Below are positions 1-5,773 of a DNA stretch of 5,773 bases, piece after piece (positions within the stretch are counted from its first letter, which is position 1; every line of letters starts with the position of its first letter). Under the pieces are notes generated by a model, which saw nothing but the letters and a program-made list of their open reading frames with translations, was not told where the DNA came from and searched no databases. This DNA comes from Chlorobiota bacterium (GTDB lineage Bacteria; Bacteroidota; Bacteroidia; Bacteroidales; JAADJA01), in assembly GCA_030592565.1 (NCBI GenBank), contig JAUVIX010000261.1, forward strand, positions 1 to 5,773. Reading direction: 5' to 3'. The position numbers and the translations under genes were made by a program.

Positions 1-249
1 AAAGTATTTCACATAAAGCACAGTAAGAAACAGCCCAATCAGTGGAAGGGCGAGGTATAGGAAGTTCTCCTTCTCGAAATGAAAATCTTTTGTGATGTGA
101 TAGTTTGTAAAGTGGACAATATTTTTCAGCATAACTGCAGCCAGTCCGCTGGCGAGACCAATAATAAGGCTGAGCAGAATAATCAGCCTTTGCTGATCAA
201 TCTTGTCAGGTCGTAAAGTATTGAGCCGGTGAAAAATATTTCTTTGCAT
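1..249 (-). CDS. ClC-family chloride channel/transporter, N-terminal fragment
   Basis: This minus-strand frame starts at an ATG at 249-247 and stays open to the window edge, giving the first 83 residues of a larger protein. A short basic N-terminus (residues 1-20, with RNIFHRLN and RPDK) is followed by a hydrophobic helix at about 21-41 with the small-residue pattern GLASGLAAVMLKN, then a polar loop, then a second hydrophobic stretch at about 62-82 (LALPLIGLFLTVLYVKYF). From memory this order and wording match the first helices of Bacteroidota ClC proteins, which move chloride across the inner membrane as channels or as H+/Cl- exchangers; many carry C-terminal CBS domains. The selectivity-filter motifs (GSGIP, GxFxP) and any CBS domains would lie outside the window, so channel versus exchanger cannot be decided. 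The start is supported by a TAnnTTTG promoter ending 8 bases upstream. The gene is divergent from the FISUMP gene. Confidence 0.8.
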   Translation of the reverse strand, partial: MQRNIFHRLNTLRPDKIDQQRLIILLSLIIGLASGLAAVMLKNIVHFTNYHITKDFHFEKENFLYLALPLIGLFLTVLYVKYF

Positions 250-257
250 TGCGGGCG

Positions 258-286
258 CAAAAGTAACTATTCTGAATACAACTCAA
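258..286 (-). promoter_or_regulatory. Bacteroidota-type promoter for the ClC gene
   Basis: On the minus strand, TACTTTTG (265 down to 258) matches the Bacteroidota -7 box TAnnTTTG. A TTG at 286-284 lies 18 bases upstream of it, in the expected place for the -33 element, and an 8-base A tract sits just upstream of that. Only 8 bases separate the box from the ATG at 249, so transcription would begin within a few bases of the start codon, giving a leaderless or nearly leaderless mRNA. The motif match is seen directly; the transcription start is inferred. Confidence 0.65.
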
Positions 287-321
287 TTTTTTTTCGGGCT
301 TTTATTTGGATAATATATTTC

Positions 322-355
322 TTTGTAGTACGAGTTCTGTAATTTGGTATATTTG
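322..355 (+). promoter_or_regulatory. Bacteroidota-type promoter for the FISUMP gene
   Basis: TATATTTG at 348-355 is a match to the TAnnTTTG -7 box, with a TTTG at 322-325 that ends 22 bases upstream as the -33 element. Transcription would start at roughly 359-363. This argues against any translation start upstream of the box, such as the in-frame TTG at 306, and leaves the ATGs at 360, 366 and 396 as candidates. With the 396 start the leader would be about 35 bases. It is arranged back to back with the ClC promoter on the other strand. Confidence 0.55.
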
Positions 356-395
356 CAATATGAATATGCTACTTCTAAAATATAGTATTGTAAAA

Positions 396-1748
396 ATGAA
401 AACCTTAATATCGATTTTTGTAATTGCAATTACAATAAGTGCCTTTGGCCAAAAATCTACAATGGAATTAATCTTCACAGCAGATAACAACGGGCAACAC
501 GTTCCATTGGATAGTATCTTAATTGAAAACCTAACGCAGGGAGGAGATACATCTCTTTATGCACCTGATACCATATTGGTGTTGGATTATGTAGCGAGTA
601 TCGGTAACAACGAAACAATTGAGGAAAACACTTTCTCTGTTTCACAGAATTATCCAAACCCTTTTAGAGGTAAAACCGAAATCAATTTGAATTTGCCACA
701 AAAGGATGAAATCAAAATTGCCATCCGGGATATCCTCGGGAGAGAGCTTGCACATTATGAAAACACCTTAAACCGGGGCAATCATTCATTTGCTTTTTAT
801 TCAGGGAATGAAAAGTATTATTTTCTTACTGTAACCGGAAAGCAAACAAACAAAACCATTAAAATGCTGAGTTTAAACAGAGAAACGATTTTTGGTGAGA
901 AATGTAAAGTTGTTTACAATGGATATGAAAGTAATAACATCAGTTATAAATCCCATCAAGCATCCAATAGTTTTGGGTTTAATCTTGGGAATGAATTGGA
1001 ATATACTGTCTATTCTGAAATTGGGGAGAGAACCATCATTTCTTCGCCAACTGGAAGCCAAACTTATACTTTTCAATATGCAAGTGGAGTTCCCTGCCCC
1101 GGAATACCAATAGTAACTGACATTGATGGCAACACGTACAACACAGTACAAATTGGTAACCAATGCTGGATGGCAGAAAATCTAAAAACCACAACTTACC
1201 GAAACGGTAATCCAATACCAAATATAACTAACGATAGCATTTGGCGTAATCTCACAACCGGAGCGTATGCATGGTACGGAAATGATATTAATTGGAGAGA
1301 TTTGTATGGTGGATTATATAACTGGCACACAACTGTTTGTGCTAACGGACTTTGCCCACTAGGATGGCACGTACCAACCGATGATGAATGGACAACATTA
1401 ACCAACTTTATTGGCGGAACAGTCTCACCTCACGGCAACGAACTAAAATCGTGCAGACAAGTGAATTCCCCTTTGGGAGATACTTGCAACACAACAGAAC
1501 ATCCCCGATGGAATCAAAATAGTGATGATTGGGGTACAGATGATTTTGGATTCTCAGCTCTTCCGGGTGGCAATCGCAACTCCTTTGGAACGTTCAACGG
1601 CATTGACATTGGTGGCAATTGGTGGTCTTCGTCGGGAAACTCATCGACTAACGCCTGGTATCGCAGCCTGTATTACTTCAACGGCTTCGTAGAGGCAGGT
1701 GACAAAAATAAAATAAAAGGCTTTTCGGTGCGTTGCCTCAGAAATTAA
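396..1748 (+). CDS. Secreted FISUMP-domain protein with internal T9SS sorting-like module
   Basis: This 450-residue protein is probably exported. I chose the ATG at 396 because it gives a classic signal peptide (MKTLISIFVIAITISAFGQ, cleavage near residue 18-19) and lies downstream of the promoter box. In-frame ATGs at 360 and 366 would only add a polar extension. Residues about 20-75 form a short module with TADNNGQHVPLDSI and ILVLDY. Residues 83-160 resemble the Por/type IX secretion sorting domain: SQNYPNPF, a DILGREL strand, NRGNHSF, and KTIKMLSL. Residues about 239-450 are a Fibrobacter succinogenes major (FISUMP, TIGR02145-like) domain, with TDIDGNTYNTVQIG, CWMAENLK, AWYGND, GLYNW, CPLGWHVPTDDEW, FSALPGGNR, WWSSS and SVRCLRN at the end. 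Eight cysteines (170, 234, 257, 315, 320, 353, 364, 447) remain in the mature chain, most of them in the FISUMP domain, where disulfides would suit an extracytoplasmic place. The function is unknown; a surface or adhesin-like role is an inference. The odd point is that the sorting-like module is not at the C-terminus. Confidence 0.88.
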   Translation: MKTLISIFVIAITISAFGQKSTMELIFTADNNGQHVPLDSILIENLTQGGDTSLYAPDTILVLDYVASIGNNETIEENTFSVSQNYPNPFRGKTEINLNLPQKDEIKIAIRDILGRELAHYENTLNRGNHSFAFYSGNEKYYFLTVTGKQTNKTIKMLSLNRETIFGEKCKVVYNGYESNNISYKSHQASNSFGFNLGNELEYTVYSEIGERTIISSPTGSQTYTFQYASGVPCPGIPIVTDIDGNTYNTVQIGNQCWMAENLKTTTYRNGNPIPNITNDSIWRNLTTGAYAWYGNDINWRDLYGGLYNWHTTVCANGLCPLGWHVPTDDEWTTLTNFIGGTVSPHGNELKSCRQVNSPLGDTCNTTEHPRWNQNSDDWGTDDFGFSALPGGNRNSFGTFNGIDIGGNWWSSSGNSSTNAWYRSLYYFNGFVEAGDKNKIKGFSVRCLRN

Positions 1749-1837
1749 GACAAATGATGCTGCTGCAATAGGACAATAGCATTATAGTGTTTCTGAAAAC
1801 TATTCTCTCACTTTTTTGTTATCAATCACAAACTAAT

Positions 1838-3865
1838 ATGGAAGAGGAAAAATATAAATATACCAATAATCTTATTAACGAGACCAGCCCGTACCTTCTT
1901 CAGCATGCCCATAATCCGGTTGACTGGCATGCCTGGAATGAGGCGACTCTTGCGAAAGCAAAAGATGAAAATAAAATGCTTCTGATAAGTATTGGCTATG
2001 CAGCCTGTCACTGGTGTCACGTTATGGAGCAAGAATCCTTTGAAGATGAGGAGGTGGCAAAGCTGATGAATGACAATTTTATCTGCATTAAGGTTGACAG
2101 GGAGGAGAGGCCGGATGTTGACCATATTTATATGAATGCTGTTCAGATAATACAGGGAAATGGTGGCTGGCCATTGAACTGTTTTGCTCTCCCTGATGGT
2201 AGGCCGGTATATGGCGGGACCTATTTCAGGAAAGAGCAGTGGAAAAGTGTATTAATACAGGTTTCAACTTTTTATAAAGAGAGGCATGATGACCTTGTTG
2301 CACAGGCGGAGCAAATAACAGCCGGAATTGGAGATAATGACCTTGCTTTTCTTGCAGATTCCGGAACTCCATTTGGGAGGCAGGATGCAGTTAAGATGGT
2401 TAATAATTTCAATAGCAGCTTTGATCAAATATACGGAGGAAGGAAAGGTGCTCCCAAATTTCCAATGCCTAACAATTATCTGTTCCTGTTACATTTTGCT
2501 GCACTAACAGGTGATAAGAGTGTAGAGGAGGAGGTGGAACTAACGCTTGATAAAATGTCGGAAGGTGGTATTTACGACCAGATTGGGGGAGGATTTGCCC
2601 GTTACTCTGTTGATGCAAAATGGCACATTCCCCATTTTGAGAAGATGCTGTATGATAATGCACAGCTCGTATCGTTGTATTCACTGGCTTACCTGCTTAC
2701 TAAGAAGATAAAGTACAAACTTGTTGTTGAGGAGACTCTCGAATTTATAAAACGTGAACTTATAAGCCCTGAGGGTGCATTTTACTCATCATTGGATGCT
2801 GATAGTGACGGTGAAGAGGGTAAATATTATGTCTGGACAAAGGCAGAGATAGAGGAGGTTACGGGTGACGATTCCGAAATGATTGTGGATTATTTCGGTG
2901 TGGATAGGGATGCGCTGTGGGAAAATGGTAAAAATGTTTTGGTAAAAGCAAAGAGCATAAGCCGGCTTTCAAAAAAATACAATAATAGGGAAGATGAGGT
3001 TGAGAAAACCATTCTGGATGCAAAGAAGAATCTTCTGAAAAAGAGAGAAGAGAGGATAAGGCCTGCACTTGATGATAAGATACTTGCAAGCTGGAATGCT
3101 TTGATGATAAGAGGTTATATCGATGCGTTTACTGCTTTTGGCAATAAGGAATATCTTGAAGTAGCATTAAAAAATGCTAACTTCATTTTAGATAGGATGA
3201 AGATATCCGGCGGTGGACTCCATCATAATTACAAAAACGGTAAAGCGACAATCCCTGGATTTTTGGAAGATTACAGTCTTGTAAGTGAGGCTTTTATTTC
3301 GTTGTATCAGGTAACTTTTGATGAGAAATGGCTTAATGAATCGAAAGCATCGACAGGCTATGCATTAGCTCACTTTTATGATGAAAAGACTGGATTATTT
3401 TTCTTTACGTCTGATGAGGATGCTAATCTGATCACCCGTAAGATGGAAATAACTGATAATGTAATTCCTTCTTCAAATTCAACAATTGCAAATTCATTAT
3501 TTTTACTGGGCGAGTTTTTTGAGAGCAGGAGTTATTTTGATATTGCAGAAAAGATGTTGGCGAAAGTGAGTGAAAAAATGATCAGTTATCCCTCCTCTTT
3601 TTTAAACTGGGGAATCTTGCTGTTGAAGCAAGTTTATCCTTTCTATTCAGTTGTGATTTATGGTGAGAAGGCCTTCTCTCTTTCAGATGAATTCCGATAC
3701 CATTATTTGCCAAACTCCATACTGCTTTCCTCAAAAGTAAAAAGCGAGTTGCCCCTTTTCAGGGATCGCTCTGTCGAAAACAAAACATTGATTTATGTCT
3801 GTACCGATAAAGGTTGCAAACTTCCTGTTGACACAGTTGAAGATGCTTTGAAACAGATGGAGTGA
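1838..3865 (+). CDS. DUF255/YyaL (SPATA20-like) thioredoxin-domain protein
   Basis: This is a complete 675-residue protein of the YyaL/SPATA20 (SSP411) family, close to the usual family length. The N-terminus (residues about 9-165) is the DUF255 thioredoxin-like domain. Its hallmarks are NETSPYLLQHAHNPVDW (14-30), the redox-type CxxC motif C57-H58-W59-C60 followed by HVM, VDREERPDVD (86-95) and GGWPLNCF plus PDGRPVYGGTYF. The rest (about 180-600) is helical and resembles an (alpha/alpha)6 barrel of the N-acylglucosamine 2-epimerase type, with APKFPMP, GGIYDQIGGGFARYSVD, WHIPHFEKMLYDNAQL, SLDADSDGEEGKYYVW, DDKILASWNALMI and FLEDYS. A C-terminal C655-x4-C660 (YVCTDKGCKLPV) is typical of the family. 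No signal peptide is visible, so it is probably cytoplasmic. Substrate and reaction are not established for the family. I chose ATG 1838 because the family's N-terminus begins just after it; an upstream in-frame GTG at 1787 would add 17 unrelated residues. No clear promoter is visible, so read-through from the FISUMP gene 89 bases upstream is possible. Confidence 0.95.
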   Translation: MEEEKYKYTNNLINETSPYLLQHAHNPVDWHAWNEATLAKAKDENKMLLISIGYAACHWCHVMEQESFEDEEVAKLMNDNFICIKVDREERPDVDHIYMNAVQIIQGNGGWPLNCFALPDGRPVYGGTYFRKEQWKSVLIQVSTFYKERHDDLVAQAEQITAGIGDNDLAFLADSGTPFGRQDAVKMVNNFNSSFDQIYGGRKGAPKFPMPNNYLFLLHFAALTGDKSVEEEVELTLDKMSEGGIYDQIGGGFARYSVDAKWHIPHFEKMLYDNAQLVSLYSLAYLLTKKIKYKLVVEETLEFIKRELISPEGAFYSSLDADSDGEEGKYYVWTKAEIEEVTGDDSEMIVDYFGVDRDALWENGKNVLVKAKSISRLSKKYNNREDEVEKTILDAKKNLLKKREERIRPALDDKILASWNALMIRGYIDAFTAFGNKEYLEVALKNANFILDRMKISGGGLHHNYKNGKATIPGFLEDYSLVSEAFISLYQVTFDEKWLNESKASTGYALAHFYDEKTGLFFFTSDEDANLITRKMEITDNVIPSSNSTIANSLFLLGEFFESRSYFDIAEKMLAKVSEKMISYPSSFLNWGILLLKQVYPFYSVVIYGEKAFSLSDEFRYHYLPNSILLSSKVKSELPLFRDRSVENKTLIYVCTDKGCKLPVDTVEDALKQME

Positions 3866-3887
3866 GGACTGCCGCTTGCTGCTTCAA

Positions 3888-3917
3888 GCTGTTCCGGATT
3901 TGGAAATCCCGAACAGC
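3888..3917. repeat. Inverted repeat/hairpin downstream of the YyaL-like gene
   Basis: The 30 bases form a nearly perfect palindrome: GCTGTTC, one C opposite C mismatch, then GGATTT, with the matching arm AAATCC, C, GAACAGC. The arms meet around a central GG, so in RNA the innermost A-T pairs would open to make a loop. It begins 22 bases after the stop codon at 3863-3865, where a transcription terminator would be expected, but no T tract follows. A smaller hairpin just before it (GCTTG 3874-3878, CAAGC 3885-3889, loop of 6) shares two bases with it, so the two cannot form fully at once. A terminator or an mRNA 3'-end stabiliser are possible roles; a protein-binding palindrome is the alternative. 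Confidence 0.5.
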
Positions 3918-4033
3918 CCACATTATTCTGACAGTAGGATGTTTCTCAGCAAATGGATTCCTCCTCCCATCCCAATTGTCTGCCCCATTAGTCTGAATAA
4001 CACTGTTTTTGCTTTGAAACGTTTTGCATCCTC

Positions 4034-4061
4034 CTCAGTTCTCAATCCTCAGGACTCAGTC
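4034..4061. repeat. Four degenerate 7-base tandem repeats
   Basis: Four consecutive heptamers share the core CTCA: CTCAGTT (4034-4040), CTCAATC (4041-4047), CTCAGGA (4048-4054) and CTCAGTC (4055-4061). On the other strand the unit reads as variants of (A/T/G)nnTGAG. They lie in the noncoding spacer about 70 bases before the promoter of the HEAT-like gene. Short heptanucleotide tandem repeats are known in the noncoding DNA of some bacteria (for example the STRR repeats of cyanobacteria); a link to those is not implied. No function can be read from the sequence. Confidence 0.5.
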
Positions 4062-4129
4062 TGTCCTATCATAAAAATGGTTGACAAAAAACTGTAAACT
4101 TCATTCTAACTGTTGATAGCCCAATTTGT

Positions 4130-4137
4130 TATCTTTG
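4130..4137 (+). promoter_or_regulatory. Bacteroidota -7 box for the HEAT-like gene
   Basis: TATCTTTG matches TAnnTTTG exactly at the fixed positions. No TTG sits at the usual 17-23 base distance upstream; the nearest is at 4113-4115, only 14 bases away, so the -33 half is weak. The ATG at 4147 begins 9 bases after the box, which predicts a leader of only a few bases. The box also rules out the in-frame TTG at 4126 as the translation start, because it would precede the transcript. Confidence 0.5.
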
Positions 4138-4146
4138 CAGTCTCTT

Positions 4147-4680
4147 ATGAATATAGAAAACCTCCTTTTTGATAGTTCACGACGTACGGCTGACTTTGCT
4201 TTAATTGCAATTGGGGATAATCCTGAACTGTTTACTCATATTCTTGATTTTGCTTTGAAAGACAATGGAAAGCATTCTATGCGGGCAGCAAGAGTTATTC
4301 AGATGTCATCAAAGAAATATCCTGAACTGGTTCAGCCACATTTGAAAAGTATAATTCAATCAATGTCTGGCTTTAAAACAGATGGAGTAAAAAGAAGTTT
4401 TGCTAAAATGATTGCTGAGATGACAATGGATTTTGACGAGGAGATTTTTGGAATATTAGTTGAAACTTGTTTTAAGTGGTTGAATAGCCCGAAAGAAAAG
4501 ATAGCCCTCAAAATCTATTCTCAGGATATTTTATTCAGGATTTTGTTCCTATATCCTGACTTGAAATATGAGCTGATCTCTACCCTGGAAAAACAATTAC
4601 TGCATTCATCTGTGGCTATTAAAAACCGAAGTCGGAAAATGATTAAAAAACTAGAGCAATTCCCAACAGGAATAAGGTAG
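4147..4680 (+). CDS. Hypothetical HEAT-like alpha-helical protein
   Basis: This 177-residue protein is not one I can name. It is predicted to be almost wholly helical, soluble and cytoplasmic, with no signal peptide or membrane segment. Helix pairs repeat with a HEAT/ARM-like rhythm: NPELFTHILDFAL (25-37), MRAARVIQMSSKKYPELVQPHLKSI (45-69), VKRSFAKMIAEMTMDFDEEIFGILVETC (81-108), KIALKIYSQDILFRILFLYPDLKYELISTLEKQL (118-151), then a basic helix NRSRKMIKKLEQF (160-172). The recurring hinge YPEL/YPDL/DEEI between helices supports true repeats. Such folds usually act as binding scaffolds, so a protein partner is likely, but which one is not visible. Start: ATG 4147 follows a promoter box by 9 bases; a TTG at 4126 lies before it and is unlikely. 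The gene is transcribed alone, with 281 bases before it, and converges with the permease gene. That it encodes a protein is well supported by its length and orderly amphipathic pattern; its function is unknown. Confidence 0.75.
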   Translation: MNIENLLFDSSRRTADFALIAIGDNPELFTHILDFALKDNGKHSMRAARVIQMSSKKYPELVQPHLKSIIQSMSGFKTDGVKRSFAKMIAEMTMDFDEEIFGILVETCFKWLNSPKEKIALKIYSQDILFRILFLYPDLKYELISTLEKQLLHSSVAIKNRSRKMIKKLEQFPTGIR

Positions 4681-4731
4681 TGGAAATGTCATTGTGTGGA
4701 ATCAACTTGAAGCAGGGGTAGCATTTTATTC

Positions 4732-4748
4732 GCTATAAATTTTATAGC
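4732..4748. repeat. AT-rich palindrome between convergent genes
   Basis: GCTATAAA and TTTATAGC form perfect 8-base arms around a single T. The palindrome sits in the 67-base gap between the two convergent genes and touches the last base of the permease stop codon (4750-4748). It is a candidate for a two-way terminator, but the stem is weak (mostly A-T), the loop must open several pairs, and no clean T tract follows on either strand. It may be no more than chance in AT-rich DNA. Confidence 0.3.
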
Positions 4749-5773
4749 TATTCACTTTGCAATGAGTGTGATGGATTCAATAGAGCAGTTTTGATGGTGC
4801 GATAGCTGATAGCAGCCAGTGCTATAATCAATGCAATGAATAATCCAAACAAGAAATCGGTTACCTGAAGGTTGATACGGTAATGGTAATTTTGTAACCA
4901 GTTATCCGCTATCCAGTAAATAAGTGGCCAGGCAATGGCTGTTGATATTAGAACCAGGATTATGATTTCTTTTGCCACTAAAAACCAAATACTATTTAGG
5001 GATGCGCCAAATGCTTTTCTTACACCAATCTCTTTGGTTCTTTGCTGAACAGTGAAGGATGTCAATCCATACAACCCGAGGGAAGCTATAAGTATTCCAA
5101 CGATTGTAAAAAGGACAGCCAATCTTGCATTTTGTTTTTCTTCTTTATACATGCGTTCAAAATCCTTATCCATAAAGAAGTATTGCATTGGATTATTGTT
5201 TGTAAAGGAACCCCAAATTTCTTCTATATTTTCAAGTGTAGTTGAGGTGGCTGATGGTGACAACTTCATACTAATATAACCCCAGTTGATTTCTTCATTT
5301 TTAAAGCGAAGTATGTACGGTGTTATTCCACTTCTGAGTGATTCGTGGTGAAAATCCCTGGCCACACCAATAATGGGCATATAGGTCACTTCATCTGTTT
5401 CATCATTTCTGTTAATAAATCTGATGGCAAACGGGTCTTTCATCAAAAAACTATGAACTGCATTTTCATTGACAATGCAGGCATCTTTATCAGTGGTATA
5501 AGATAGGTCAAAAAACCTTCCTGACGATATTTGAATGCCGTAGGTTTTAAAATAATCAACATCAACCCAATTTGTTTGTAGTAAGTATGACTCTTCAGGC
5601 CGGCCTTTGATTATATAGCCGTTGTTGTTATTATTGTGTCCGGGAACTGCCGTGGATGCAGCTATAGTTACAATCCCTGGTATTTTTTGCAACTCGGCTT
5701 TAAAACTTTTGATTTTGCTACCAACAGTACTTGCATTTTGAATCACCAGTATATGTTCTTTATTAAATCCTAC
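4748..5773 (-). CDS. ABC transporter permease (FtsX/MacB type), C-terminal part
   Basis: This minus-strand frame is open from the window edge to the TAG at 4750-4748, giving 341 residues of a longer protein whose start is outside. A GTG at 5746-5744 is in frame but is not the start: the codons before it continue the family pattern (GFNKEHILVIQN). Residues about 1-215 are the end of a MacB-like extracytoplasmic domain, with AELQKIPGIVTIAAS, WVDVDYFKTYGIQISSGRFF, CIVNENAV, IIGVARDFHHESLR and YISMKLSP. Residues about 216-326 are the FtsX membrane domain: a helix at about 217-240, the cytoplasmic coupling motif RTKEIGVRKAFGAS (245-258), a helix at about 261-289 and a last helix at about 304-324. 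The end NPSHSLQSE is a variant of the family's NPxxSLRxE tail. Such permeases pair with a MacB/LolD-like ATPase and usually act in drug, peptide or lipoprotein export or in envelope stress; the substrate here is unknown. The ATPase gene is not in the window. Confidence 0.92.
   Translation of the reverse strand, partial: VGFNKEHILVIQNASTVGSKIKSFKAELQKIPGIVTIAASTAVPGHNNNNNGYIIKGRPEESYLLQTNWVDVDYFKTYGIQISSGRFFDLSYTTDKDACIVNENAVHSFLMKDPFAIRFINRNDETDEVTYMPIIGVARDFHHESLRSGITPYILRFKNEEINWGYISMKLSPSATSTTLENIEEIWGSFTNNNPMQYFFMDKDFERMYKEEKQNARLAVLFTIVGILIASLGLYGLTSFTVQQRTKEIGVRKAFGASLNSIWFLVAKEIIILVLISTAIAWPLIYWIADNWLQNYHYRINLQVTDFLFGLFIALIIALAAISYRTIKTALLNPSHSLQSE

Noticed and set aside
306..395. A 30-residue N-terminal extension of the FISUMP protein from a TTG at 306, or shorter ones from ATG 360 or 366.
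   Set aside because: The promoter box at 348-355 lies inside the longest version, and the extra residues would precede a clear signal peptide starting at 396. The 360 and 366 starts remain possible but less likely.
1787..1837. A GTG start for the YyaL-like gene with a short hydrophobic, signal-like stretch ending in LSLFC.
   Set aside because: The stretch lacks charges and a proper lipobox (F before C), and the family's conserved N-terminus begins after ATG 1838.
1749..1837. A possible promoter for the YyaL-like gene at CTTTTTTG (1811-1818).
   Set aside because: It matches only the TTTG half of the -7 box and has no TA, so it is not supported.
3866..4034. A minus-strand open stretch of about 55 codons below the TGA at 4037-4035.
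   Set aside because: It has no promoter and only one poorly placed ATG, and it runs into the antisense of the YyaL-like gene. A decayed gene cannot be excluded, but nothing in it is recognisable.
3876..4097. A 73-residue plus-strand open frame in the spacer.
   Set aside because: It begins at TTG, has no promoter or ribosome site, includes the palindrome and the heptad repeats, and the residue pattern is unlike a folded protein.
3879..4715. A 10-base inverted repeat (CTGCTTCAAG at 3879-3888 and CTTGAAGCAG at 4706-4715) flanking the HEAT-like gene, which could suggest a mobile cassette.
   Set aside because: Several 10-base inverted matches are expected by chance in a window of this size, the match does not extend, and there is no target duplication or transposase.
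5614..5640. A run of five asparagines (GHNNNNNGY) in the permease, from a near-repeat of GTT/ATT triplets on the plus strand.
   Set aside because: It is a short loop in the extracytoplasmic domain and such low-complexity runs are common in AT-rich Bacteroidota genes.

Overview
The window looks like an ordinary stretch of chromosome from a member of the Bacteroidota. Three things point there: promoters of the TAnnTTTG type, a secreted FISUMP-domain protein that carries a type IX secretion (Por) sorting-like module, and a MacB/FtsX-type permease of the kind common in that phylum. The sequence does not allow a finer placement, and I see no mobile element, CRISPR array, rRNA or tRNA.

Layout from left to right. 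The minus strand of 1-249 holds the first 83 residues of a ClC-family chloride channel/transporter, cut by the window edge. A 146-base divergent region (250-395) carries two back-to-back promoters. A secreted or surface FISUMP protein follows on the plus strand (396-1748). After 89 bases comes a full-length DUF255/YyaL (SPATA20-like) protein with a thioredoxin-like N-terminus and a glycosidase-like helical C-terminus (1838-3865). A 281-base spacer (3866-4146) contains a strong inverted repeat, four degenerate 7-base tandem repeats and a promoter. A 177-residue all-helical, HEAT-like protein of unknown function lies at 4147-4680. Facing it on the minus strand is the C-terminal 341 residues of an FtsX/MacB-type ABC transporter permease (4748 to the window end), whose start lies outside.

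The genes do not form an obvious pathway. The ClC and FISUMP genes are divergent, the FISUMP, YyaL-like and HEAT-like genes run in the same direction with spacers of 89 and 281 bases, and the HEAT-like gene and the permease converge. At least four separate transcription units is the simplest reading. I did not find a new multi-gene system. The most interesting points are the sorting-like module sitting in the N-terminal half of the FISUMP protein, the apparent near-leaderless starts of two genes, the heptad repeat, and the uncharacterised HEAT-like protein.
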